Source: Prevotella sp.
Lineage (GTDB): Bacteria; Bacteroidota; Bacteroidia; Bacteroidales; Muribaculaceae
Reading direction: 5' to 3'
Length of the DNA stretch: 45,484 nucleotides
Assembly: GCA_023662865.1 (NCBI GenBank)
Contig: JAMPIK010000016.1
Location: 1-45,484, forward strand
This document shows, in pieces, positions 38,501-45,198 of this stretch (position 1 is its first letter; the number at the start of each line of letters is the position of its first letter). A model generated the notes under the pieces. That model saw nothing but the letters and a program-made list of their open reading frames with translations, was not told the origin of the DNA and did not search any database. The translations under genes and the position numbers were made by a program.

Positions 38501-40119
38501 GAACTGAAGAAAAGACAATCAACTTCAACGTAAATCGCGATTACGAACTCAACGTCCTCCTTGGCGAAGATGTTCAAAATCCGCAAAATGTACAGAGCGT
38601 ACTTATTCACGATGTGATGACCGGCCGCAACGACCTGCTAATCTCTTGGAATCCCGATGATGCCGCTGCAAAAGCCGTTCGCCGTGTTATCAAGCGGTCA
38701 AGCCGTAACCCCTACGAGTCTTTCGTTATTACCATGGACGGCACAAAAGTAGGTGAAACTGAAGACTATGAATATGTAATAGAGGCTGTGCCCGGCGGTA
38801 CTCACCTCATCACTGTGACAGCCAAATATGCCACAACTCAAAGCGATGCTGTCAGCATAATTTCCGAAATTACAAACGACAACTATGTACCGGTAGTCTT
38901 CAACGTAACCAACAACGCAAACGCCAACCTCAACGGTGTGGCTGTCAACCTCCGCGGCGAAGACAATTACGCTGTTTCTTTGGAAAATGACCGCGCTATA
39001 ATCGGTTATCTCCCCAAAGGCACTTATACCGTAGCTCTCGACCTCTATGGATTTGAGCCATACTCACAGGCATTTGACTTCGATGCTCCCGCATTTGTAG
39101 ACATCAACCTGACCGAGATTATTACCAAACCTTACAATTTGAGAGCAACATTTACTGAAAACGCTGATGCCTCCGGTTTTGAAGTGAAAGCTGACTGGAA
39201 CCAAGTATTCGGTATGACTGACAGCTTCGAAGCTTACGATGACTTCGCAACCGAGTTCGGAGACTGGAAAACAATCGACAACAACACCGAGGCTTCTTAT
39301 CCTATGATGTGGGGCAACAAGCTCGTCACATTCCCCGGCTCTTCCACTCCTACCCTGCCGGTAAGCGTAGCCCCCATGATTTTCAATCCCGAAGGCACAA
39401 CTCCCTCAATGGCCGGCGAAGCTTCCGTTACTGCCGCTGACGGCAAGAAGTCCGTAATCTTCCAAGGCCCGCAGGCAGCCAAGGCTGACAAGTGGATCAT
39501 ATCCCCCGCCGTTGACATTCAAAACGGTTTCGCTACAAGTATCGCTGCAAAGGCATACTCCGCTTATCCCGAAGCCTTTGAAATCTGTATTTCAACAGAA
39601 GGTGACGCTCCCGAATCTTTCACAGTTCTGAACAAGATTGTACCCGAAAACACTGACTGGACAGTTTACACTCAAGACCTTTCCGCTTACACCGGACAGA
39701 CTGTACGCGTGGCTATCCACTGTGTATCCGAAGACGGATTTATGCTGCAAGTTGACGACTTCAAAATCTTTGACCCCGACAGCGAAGAAGCCATGGATAT
39801 GGGCAACGTCCTCAACTACGAACTCACACTCGGCGACCGCGTTGAAACTACAACTGCCACTACTCACACATTTACAAACGTACCCGAAGGCTCATATACC
39901 CTCGGTCTGAAAGCTCTCTACGCCTCCGGCGCATCAGAGCAAGCCACATATCCGCTTAACATGGTAAGCGGCATTGATGGTATCGCAGCCGATAGCACGG
40001 TAAGTGATGTGATTAACGCACAAGGTATAGTTGTACTCCGCAACGCAACCATCAACCAAGTTCGCAAGCTCGAAAAAGGCATCTACATCTACAACAAGCA
40101 AAAGATTATAGTAAAATAA
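35542..40119 (+). CDS. large secreted adhesin-like protein, probable T9SS cargo
   Basis: The 1525-residue product has a signal peptide (MRKTCLYLAWTAILALFGSASANA). It then shows a CARDB-like beta region (about 50-290), a choice-of-anchor/cleaved-adhesin-like domain (about 293-470, WFEGFEGCNAEKLPAGW), further beta domains, two carboxypeptidase regulatory-like domains (about 756 SGTVTHNNQPVANAKVTLSG and 839 ITGNVSNSRDGAVADALVVY), a possible third, a fibronectin III-like domain (about 1014-1110), and a second cleaved-adhesin-like domain (about 1230-1415) with DKWIISPAVD and LQVDDFKIFD. The end (KLEKGIYIYNKQKIIVK) resembles a short T9SS sorting signal. It is likely displayed on or released from the cell and may bind host or glycan. 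A run of nine C at 36377-36385 lies in codons 279-281. Confidence 0.8.
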   Translation: MRKTCLYLAWTAILALFGSASANATKSLQISTNTSETKQLSTHPTGGSPVYPCLYCGDGYNVKGLSFQVTITNNGDEDFAVGDEGYSVTLYLNNPTIDLITVPIPEPLSAGQKKSFVFNWGGDEGFSFEPAAEYFSNGILMPNQFLSFCGLGVRENIKNTSQYRVGNPFYIYANEAHFEILPATGIGAPFGNNGFGILSEKADTTINYRLHSFASKDVVISEISLPEGFSTTLSVPATVKGGLSAASADEMFLNFPITFQPSAPGVYTGEVSVKMQGDAPPRTFKISGGKQGGNAWFEGFEGCNAEKLPAGWILGNNISCVTKVTNLLSPGDSIMLDHSYSGPTNITRAISPKIKFNASDKLLFDARPRTSSGNGSPVVRVFYSPDRLTWESCGIEIMCNNTAQANLNATDLFNITSPFPLKQYVVNVPEGEYYLAFEMGNSSIDNIFGGELADVPCDFYVQEYSMPSSMMVNKGGLFSMNIKNMLPAKGLSQNDYEVALFINGKKTVTPETIDWGPNTALTFDMAYVPHQAGKINAYMSIKSGDYEIKTPETTINVVEETLVAEATVGTAVPMNTTNDTLPFYFYYRNSTTDIIFPADYLAKYGITPGTVINGMSVMGYAASTKDIPNNEITVKFAPVAQSSLTAADERFDLSAVEPIYTKTGISLTSGNTSNIYKLINFTFSTPYIYEGGNLLMQCSSENATADCRTYCEFTNELTQNARVRFNDNYNTYQNNPYTLKSFMPVITFSLAVSPAELSGTVTHNNQPVANAKVTLSGTDEVIYNATTNEEGKYNITVFQADKDYDMTVSAEGLVLFSASEPLSFADGSLVKDIEVNDYAVITGNVSNSRDGAVADALVVYSCGDYTSSAKTDSEGNYELKAYQFAPEVTVSVDPVNNVFASKTIDMSVPQNTNVDFEVANFSNNRDYTLSINVKTAVDASLENLPFTLKSLRFDETYPAKETKLDADGNCVIPVYGGTQQLVIKSVGTEEKTINFNVNRDYELNVLLGEDVQNPQNVQSVLIHDVMTGRNDLLISWNPDDAAAKAVRRVIKRSSRNPYESFVITMDGTKVGETEDYEYVIEAVPGGTHLITVTAKYATTQSDAVSIISEITNDNYVPVVFNVTNNANANLNGVAVNLRGEDNYAVSLENDRAIIGYLPKGTYTVALDLYGFEPYSQAFDFDAPAFVDINLTEIITKPYNLRATFTENADASGFEVKADWNQVFGMTDSFEAYDDFATEFGDWKTIDNNTEASYPMMWGNKLVTFPGSSTPTLPVSVAPMIFNPEGTTPSMAGEASVTAADGKKSVIFQGPQAAKADKWIISPAVDIQNGFATSIAAKAYSAYPEAFEICISTEGDAPESFTVLNKIVPENTDWTVYTQDLSAYTGQTVRVAIHCVSEDGFMLQVDDFKIFDPDSEEAMDMGNVLNYELTLGDRVETTTATTHTFTNVPEGSYTLGLKALYASGASEQATYPLNMVSGIDGIAADSTVSDVINAQGIVVLRNATINQVRKLEKGIYIYNKQKIIVK
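36377..36385 (+). repeat. C9 homopolymer inside the adhesin-like gene
   Basis: Nine consecutive C lie within the Ala-Pro-Pro-Arg codons. One extra C would bring a TAA into frame within a few codons; one fewer would stop translation about 40 codons later. Confidence 0.9.
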
Positions 40120-40122
40120 ATT

Positions 40123-40308
40123 TTAACCTATATAATTCATACCAACTCCGTAGCGAGAAGGCTAATTGTGTGTAAATCACAGTCGGCGCAGCTTGGCTCG
40201 CCGAAGCATGTAGTAAATCCTACATGCAAGAAGTGGCAAGAGAGTACGGCTGTGAGTTGCACGCAATTAGCATTCGCAGTAGGAGTTGGCATGAATTATA
40301 TAGGTTAA
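40123..40308. repeat. 186-bp near-perfect palindromic element
   Basis: The outer 27 bases of each arm (from TTAACCTATATAATTCAT at the left, ending ATGAATTATATAGGTTAA at the right) match as an inverted repeat with one mismatch. Pairing then continues, imperfectly, through GGCTAATTG with CAATTAGC and ATCACAG with CTGTGAG, to a tip where GCATGTAG (40206-40213) pairs with CTACATGC (40220-40227) around TAAATC. The centre of the arms and the tip coincide within one base, so the whole element folds as one long hairpin. It lies three bases after the adhesin stop and 12 bases before its terminator. It carries no ORF. Confidence 0.85.
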
Positions 40309-40320
40309 TCCCCACGTCAA

Positions 40321-40357
40321 AACAGTCCCGAAGACATCGCCTCCGGGACTGTTTTTT
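40321..40357 (+). terminator. terminator of the adhesin-like gene
   Basis: AACAGTCCCG (40321-40330) pairs with CGGGACTGTT (40344-40353), followed directly by a run of T, a classical rho-independent terminator. Confidence 0.9.
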
Positions 40358-40596
40358 CTTACCCTCTCCCCCAATGAATGTTCACCGACTCCCGCATACG
40401 CCGACTGCCACCATGTGCGGATGCACCCATAGAAGGCGTGCGCAGCCCGCCGACTTACTCTAAACTCATATGCGCGGAGATAACCGGTAACCGATGAGTA
40501 TGTTAAAAAATGTAAAATATATTTCCCATTCCCCCTATCCCACAACCACTTACAAATAAACCATAATTTCCCTCCCCACTATCGTTATAAAGCTAT
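40358..40596. other. intergenic stretch with no supported gene
   Basis: Between the adhesin terminator and the TAACTTTG box at 40597, I find no gene with family features. The part from about 40375 to 40490 is richer in G and C than the rest, and a minus-strand frame is open through it, but it runs across the terminator and the palindrome and is probably chance. Confidence 0.4.
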
Positions 40597-40604
40597 TAAC
40601 TTTG
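40597..40604 (+). promoter_or_regulatory. -7 box of a small transcription unit
   Basis: TAACTTTG followed by CAACG is a typical -7 region, identical to those of aspS, ribBA and the subtilase gene. No TTTG or TTG lies 19-21 bases upstream, so the -33 part is missing or divergent. Confidence 0.4.
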
Positions 40605-40647
40605 CAACGTCAATGACAACAAAAGAGTACCAATCGCACTACTTGTT

Positions 40648-40770
40648 ATGTTGATCTTGAAATTTATCAATATTCGGAAACAGCCTTTTCCATTAGATGG
40701 AGGTGTAACCACACATTATCCCGGGAATGTGACGGAGCCGCCACATGGACAAGACAATTCCAACTGCTGA
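40648..40770 (+). CDS. possible 40-residue protein of an orphan transcription unit
   Basis: An ATG-started frame encodes 40 residues (MLILKFINIRKQPFPLDGG at the start, GQDNSNC at the end). It sits between a -7 box at 40597 and a strong plus-strand terminator at 40833-40882, so some transcript of about 260-270 bases is likely. The product might be this peptide, or the RNA itself: CACATT and AATGTG (about 40710-40730) and CCAT and ATGG (about 40692-40702) could form small stems. A 13-codon frame from ATG 40613 precedes it. I recognise no family. Confidence 0.3.
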   Translation: MLILKFINIRKQPFPLDGGVTTHYPGNVTEPPHGQDNSNC

Positions 40771-40832
40771 CAAATTCCTCAATCTCAACAAATATTTAGC
40801 CGAAAGGTGTGCAAATATAAGCTTATAAACGC

Positions 40833-40882
40833 AACGAGGGCATAGCCGGATGGGCGTAACGACTATGCCCTCGTTTCTTTTT
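40833..40882 (+). terminator. strong terminator of the small transcription unit
   Basis: AACGAGGGCATAG (40833-40845) and CTATGCCCTCGTT (40863-40875) form a perfect 13-bp stem, followed by TCTTTTTTATTATTT. The T-tract is on the plus strand only; on the minus strand the flank is not T-rich, so it belongs to a plus-strand transcript and not primarily to nudC. Confidence 0.85.
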
Positions 40883-40899
40883 TATTATTTAGAGTGTGT

Positions 40900-41673
40900 C
40901 TAAGGCAGGTTCTGTGTATTGTCGGAAAGCCACCGTTCTATCATAGCACGAGCTATACTGGGATGTGGCGGAAGCGGCGGCAAATTGTCGCGGCTGAAAA
41001 AACCGCCGGCACACAACTCGCCATCGGCAAAACGAAGCTCTCCCCCGGCATACTCCGCCGTGAATCCAAGCATAAGAGAATTGGGATATGGCCACGGCTG
41101 TGAACCGACATATTCAATATTCCGCACTTCAAGAGATGTCTCTTCGCGAACCTCACGCCTTACGCAATCCTCAAGACTTTCGCCGGTTTCTACAAAGCCG
41201 GCCACTAACCCATAGTGAGGCCGAGTAAAATTGCGAGCCCGTACAAGAAGCACCTCATGCTTTCTCTTAACAAGCACAATCACAGCCGGTGACACCGGAG
41301 CAAACACCTCAATCTTACACTGCGAGCAACGCTTGGATATTTCCGTTGAACGCTGCATTTGAGCTCCGCATCTACCGCAATAACGGCTTAACTTATCCCA
41401 ATGCAACAGCTCTGAAATTTTACAAGCGGAGCGATAATCCTCATCACAAAGACTTGAATACACACTTTTAAGCGAACAAAGCTCATATCCCGAAGGCAGA
41501 GCATCAACCTCCACATTATAGCCTATATATCTATAGCCCTCGTTATCAAAGTGAAAAGCCTCGTTATCAGGCATTATTCCCCTCGGTATCATATTAGGGA
41601 ATTCAAGGCCTTCCTCTGCATTGAAAACGAAGAAATTGTCATTCTTCAGAATATATCGCACATTTGTTTCCAT
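40900..41673 (-). CDS. nudC: NAD(H) pyrophosphatase / RNA decapping hydrolase NudC
   Basis: The 257-residue Nudix enzyme hydrolyses NAD(H) to NMN(H) and AMP and in other bacteria removes NAD caps from RNA. It has an N-terminal domain, a zinc ribbon with Cys99, Cys102, Cys116 and Cys119 (YCGRCG and CSQCK), the Nudix box in GFVETGESLEDC to VRREVREETSL (about 159-181), and the NudC-specific SQPWPYPNS (191-199). It starts three bases after the feoAB stop and should be co-transcribed with it. Confidence 0.93.
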   Translation of the reverse strand: METNVRYILKNDNFFVFNAEEGLEFPNMIPRGIMPDNEAFHFDNEGYRYIGYNVEVDALPSGYELCSLKSVYSSLCDEDYRSACKISELLHWDKLSRYCGRCGAQMQRSTEISKRCSQCKIEVFAPVSPAVIVLVKRKHEVLLVRARNFTRPHYGLVAGFVETGESLEDCVRREVREETSLEVRNIEYVGSQPWPYPNSLMLGFTAEYAGGELRFADGELCAGGFFSRDNLPPLPPHPSIARAMIERWLSDNTQNLP

Positions 41674-41676
41674 GGG

Positions 41677-44109
41677 TTAAAGTATCAATTGTCCTGCCTG
41701 ATATATCAGCAGCGCAAACAGGTAAGCAACACCGGTATTATAAATCATTGTAAACCAGGCATATTTCCAACTGCCCGTTTCGCGAGCTATGGCGGCAATT
41801 GTAGCTATGCATGGGAAGTAAAGCAACACAAATACCATGAAAGCGAACGCTGTCAATGGAGTAAAAGGTGCTTTGCCGGTCACGGGCGATGGCGTGCTGA
41901 GCCTTTCGGCAAGGCCGTTTTCATCTTCGTCAGACCCGGTATATAACACTCCCATGGTGCTAACCACAATTTCCTTGGCGGAAGAGCCGGCCATCAACGC
42001 CACGGTAGCTCGCCAGTCAAAACCCAGTGGCTCCATTATTGGCTCGATGGCATGACCCGCATACCCCAATATGGAATGCGACTGCTGATATTGCAGCAAC
42101 AAAGCATCTTCACTCTCAGAAGTTGCTTCCTGTATGCTCGATTGTGCTGTAAATGCCTTGTCTGCAAGCATTTCTTCTCTGCTCGCATGAGGGAAATAAG
42201 ACAGTGCCCAGATTACAATTGCGGCTACCAAGATTATGCCTCCCATCTTTTTCAGATACTGCTGAGCCTTCTCCCACATACCCCGCAACGTAGAGCGCAT
42301 CGTAGGTATGCGATAAGGCGGCAGTTCCATTACAAACGGTGTGTCATCTTTTTTCAGCCAAAATTTCCGCAACAATTTTGCCGTAAGTATACCGACTATA
42401 ATGCCCAATATATACAGACTGAAAAACACCAAAGCAGCATGCTCCGGGAAAAATATTCCGCACAGCAAAACATATATCGGTATACGCGCCGAGCAGCTCA
42501 TAAACGGTGTTATCAAAATTGTAAGCAAACGCGATGATCGACTTTCGATTACGCGAGTACCCATTATAGCCGGCACATTGCAACCGAATCCCATAAGCAA
42601 CGGTATGAACGACTTGCCATGCAGCCCTATATGATGCATCAGCTTATCCATAATAAACGCCACACGTGCCATATACCCGGAAGCTTCCATAAAGGAGATA
42701 AACGCGTATAATATAAGTATTTGAGGCAAAAAAACAATAACACTGCCCACCCCCCCTATTATACCGTCAATGAGCAAAGACTTAAACGGGCCCTCACTCA
42801 ATCCGGACTCAACCATATTACCTATGGCCTCAACTCCCGCCTCAATCCAATCCATCGGATATTGCCCGAGCGTAAACGTACACCAGAACATAAACCACAT
42901 CACAAGCAGGAAAATGGGAAATCCGAAAAGCTTATTTGTGACAAATGCATCAATAATAGCTGTGGACCGATGCTCGCGTTTCACATCCTGAATCAACGTC
43001 TCACCAAGCGCGCCGGCTATGAACCCGTATTTCTCCGAAGCAATTGCCGCTTGCGGATCCTCCCCCAACTGCTTTTGCAACAAATCATACTCTTCATCTC
43101 GAAGCTTCACCAACTCCTTACCCTGCTTGCTCTCACCGGCAATAATTTCCATTTCAGGATCATGCTCAAGCAGCTTAATGGCTACATATCGCGGTGAAAA
43201 ATTCGGCGGCAAAGAACCATCCTCTTTAATATATTCCTTGATTACGCCTACACTCTTCTCAATCTCCGGACCCAAATTAACGTGTATGTGCCGCACATCG
43301 GGATTACGCATCTCATACACATCTATCACAGTGTCCAGCAGCTCCTTAAGCCCCCGGCGCGCCGAAGCCACAGTCGGAACCATCGGCACACCCAACAACT
43401 TGCCCAATTGCTCATAGTCCAACACAGCCATTGATTGTTCAAGCTCATCATACATATTCAGAGCCACAACCATCGACCGATTCATGTCTATAAGCTCAGT
43501 TGTCAAATAAAGGTTACGCTCAAGATTAGACGCCACCACCACATTCACTATTACATCCGGCGGTGTTTTGCGCATATACTCCATCACATACTTCTCCTCC
43601 GGACTGTAAGCCGACAAAGAATATGTACCCGGCAAATCCGCTATATTGAAACGATAACCCTTGTAATTGATATAGCCGTACTTGGCATCAACCGTAACCC
43701 CGGCATAATTTCCAACATGCTCATGAGCACCGACTATGGCATTGAACAACGATGTCTTGCCACAATTCGGATTGCCCACCAAAGCTACATTAATCACCTT
43801 GTCATGGCGCACATGGTCTATGGGCGAATACGCCTCAGACACCTCCCGACGAGCATTCCTGTCAGCCGAATGATGTCGCCAATCCGGCACACTCACACAT
43901 TCCACCAGCTGCGCCTCCGAACGTCTGAGGCTTACCTCATACCCCATCAACGAAAATTTAATGGGATCCTGCAAAGGTGCAGTGAGCAAAGCCTTCACCT
44001 CACGCCCGCGCACAAACCCCATCTCCATCACACGCTTACGAAACGCGCCATGGCCAAGTATCTTTATAATAACGGCACTATCACCGGTTTTGAGTTCAGC
44101 TAAATTCAT
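41677..44109 (-). CDS. feoB: ferrous iron transporter, FeoA-FeoB fusion
   Basis: The 810-residue product joins a FeoA-type SH3 domain (about 1-72, MNLAELKTGDSAVIIK, then GHGAFRKRVMEMGFVRG) to FeoB. FeoB begins with a G domain: G1 GNPNCGKTS (112-120), G3 DLPGTYSL (about 158-165) and G4-like NMYDE, then the helical GDI region, then about eight to eleven membrane segments with two Gate motifs including FGCNVPAIMGTRVIESRSSR and the later GSSAKEIVVSTMGVLY. It imports Fe2+ through the inner membrane. FeoA-FeoB fusions are usual in Bacteroidetes. The promoter at 44114-44145 leaves nearly no leader. It is followed by nudC after three bases. Confidence 0.96.
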   Translation of the reverse strand: MNLAELKTGDSAVIIKILGHGAFRKRVMEMGFVRGREVKALLTAPLQDPIKFSLMGYEVSLRRSEAQLVECVSVPDWRHHSADRNARREVSEAYSPIDHVRHDKVINVALVGNPNCGKTSLFNAIVGAHEHVGNYAGVTVDAKYGYINYKGYRFNIADLPGTYSLSAYSPEEKYVMEYMRKTPPDVIVNVVVASNLERNLYLTTELIDMNRSMVVALNMYDELEQSMAVLDYEQLGKLLGVPMVPTVASARRGLKELLDTVIDVYEMRNPDVRHIHVNLGPEIEKSVGVIKEYIKEDGSLPPNFSPRYVAIKLLEHDPEMEIIAGESKQGKELVKLRDEEYDLLQKQLGEDPQAAIASEKYGFIAGALGETLIQDVKREHRSTAIIDAFVTNKLFGFPIFLLVMWFMFWCTFTLGQYPMDWIEAGVEAIGNMVESGLSEGPFKSLLIDGIIGGVGSVIVFLPQILILYAFISFMEASGYMARVAFIMDKLMHHIGLHGKSFIPLLMGFGCNVPAIMGTRVIESRSSRLLTILITPFMSCSARIPIYVLLCGIFFPEHAALVFFSLYILGIIVGILTAKLLRKFWLKKDDTPFVMELPPYRIPTMRSTLRGMWEKAQQYLKKMGGIILVAAIVIWALSYFPHASREEMLADKAFTAQSSIQEATSESEDALLLQYQQSHSILGYAGHAIEPIMEPLGFDWRATVALMAGSSAKEIVVSTMGVLYTGSDEDENGLAERLSTPSPVTGKAPFTPLTAFAFMVFVLLYFPCIATIAAIARETGSWKYAWFTMIYNTGVAYLFALLIYQAGQLIL

Positions 44110-44113
44110 AGTG

Positions 44114-44145
44114 CAAAATTAACTAAAATAGAAGCAATCTACAAT
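44114..44145 (-). promoter_or_regulatory. promoter of feoAB-nudC, with almost no leader
   Basis: On the minus strand ATTG (44145-44142), a 20-base spacer and TAATTTTG (44121-44114) form a good promoter. Just four bases (CACT) separate the -7 box from the ATG at 44109, the same spacing as at the subtilase gene. Confidence 0.65.
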
Positions 44146-44224
44146 CCGAACCCCACAATATACCCTTATCAAGGTACACAAGTCAGCCCCAAATGTTAAA
44201 AAGTTTTAATTGCATCCATAGTAT

Positions 44225-44255
44225 TTTGTCATTACAAAAATTCAGCGTAAATTTG
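44225..44255 (+). promoter_or_regulatory. ssrA: promoter of tmRNA
   Basis: TTTG (44225-44228), a 19-base spacer and TAAATTTG (44248-44255) match exactly, with the tmRNA 5' end 22 bases downstream of the -7 box. Confidence 0.75.
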
Positions 44256-44276
44256 CACGATAATGTTAGACACTAC

Positions 44277-44681
44277 GGGGGTGACTGGCTTTGACAGCGC
44301 TCTGAGAGAGGTCGGCAAGCATGCAGAGCAGTGGCATTGATGCTCTATAATATCTTGATGTCGAACTATAATTGGCGAAAATAACAACTACGCTCTCGCT
44401 GCTTGATTTGAAGTATAGTAGAATCGCTTAATTTCCGCCCAAAGGATGGCGGAAACGAGACATCGCTCCATTGCCCGGTTCTGAGACGTTTGGATAAAGC
44501 GGTGCTAAGAAAATCAGAAATAAAGAAGAGCAGGCTTCATGTTCTTCTTGAGACCTTTGAAGCTAAGGGTGACATTGGCAGTCGCGAGCTTGTGTCATCA
44601 CGAAAACCAATTCGATGACTAAGCATGTAGAAAACCGGCAGCTACGGCGTTTGGACGAGGGTTCAATCCCCTCCACCTCCA
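44277..44681 (+). ncRNA. ssrA: tmRNA (transfer-messenger RNA)
   Basis: The 5' end GGGGGTGACTGGCTTTGACAG and the 3' end with GGTTCAATCCCC and CACCTCC form the tRNA-Ala-like part; GGGGGTG (44277-44283) pairs with CACCTCC (44674-44680), with A44681 as discriminator. CCA is not encoded. The tag frame starts at GGC 44374 and reads GENNNYALAA before TGA 44404-44406, in line with Bacteroidetes tags. The RNA rescues stalled ribosomes and marks the products for degradation. The 3' end borders an integrase gene region. Confidence 0.97.
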
Positions 44682-44718
44682 CTTAGGATACCCGACAGAA
44701 ATCGGACAACACGAGACA

Positions 44719-44752
44719 AACTTCGGACTATCAGATAGTTCCGAGGTTTTTT
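44719..44752 (+). terminator. terminator after tmRNA
   Basis: ACTTCGGA pairs with TCCGAGGT (one G-T wobble), continued by CTAT with ATAG around CAG, with one bulged T. A T-run follows. An outer ACACGA with TCGTGT can extend the stem across the T-run. If an element is inserted at the ssrA end, this terminator belongs to the element. Confidence 0.7.
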
Positions 44753-44815
44753 CGTGTCTTATCCAATCGGATTCAGGACCGATATAAGACCTAATTCAGA
44801 CCTCACAAGACATAG

Positions 44816-44874
44816 TTTTGGCACTAACGTGGCACTAAGTTTTTCAAAACCCGTTTTAGTGCCAAAATAGTGCC
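44816..44874. repeat. paired direct and inverted GGCACTAA repeats
   Basis: GGCACTAA occurs at 44820-44827 and 44831-44838, and its complement TTAGTGCC at 44856-44863, with a second TAGTGCC at 44868-44874. TTTTGGCACTAA and TTAGTGCCAAAA form a 12-bp inverted repeat. The array lies between ssrA and the integrase gene and resembles recombinase or excisionase binding sites. Confidence 0.6.
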
Positions 44875-45198
44875 AGAAACGCTTTCAATATTCTAATAAC
44901 CAAATAGTTCCAAGACCCAACTCAGACTAAAGTCGGAAAAACAAGCGACAATTTAACGGTGTGGAGATTGTATGTTAAAGTACAATTAGGCGCAGAAGTC
45001 CGATGTAATCAGTTAAACACATAAACATCTTTGATTTTGGTGTTGTCTGATTTATGTCCGACATGTTAAAAATAGCGTAAGTCGCTGAAATGTCCGATGT
45101 TTGTCTTCAAAGTGTCCAATCCATCTTAATGTTTAACTCGTTATCATTGCAGAGTCGGGAGAAAACGGCTCGATGATAACCACCAAATCCAACGTAAG
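44875..45198. other. non-coding left end of a probable integrated element
   Basis: No gene is visible. The stretch holds GTCCGATGT twice (44998-45006 and 45092-45100), a related GTCCGACATGT at 45056-45066, and an 8-bp inverted repeat just before the integrase start: GTTATCAT (45140-45147) with ATGATAAC (45173-45180). Confidence 0.5.

Noticed and set aside
40123..40308. Invertible promoter flanked by inverted repeats
   Set aside because: The interior is itself palindromic and holds no TAnnTTTG box, so inversion would switch nothing.
40267..40545. 92-codon minus-strand ORF
   Set aside because: It runs across the adhesin terminator and half of the palindrome, has no promoter or recognisable domain, and is most likely open by chance.
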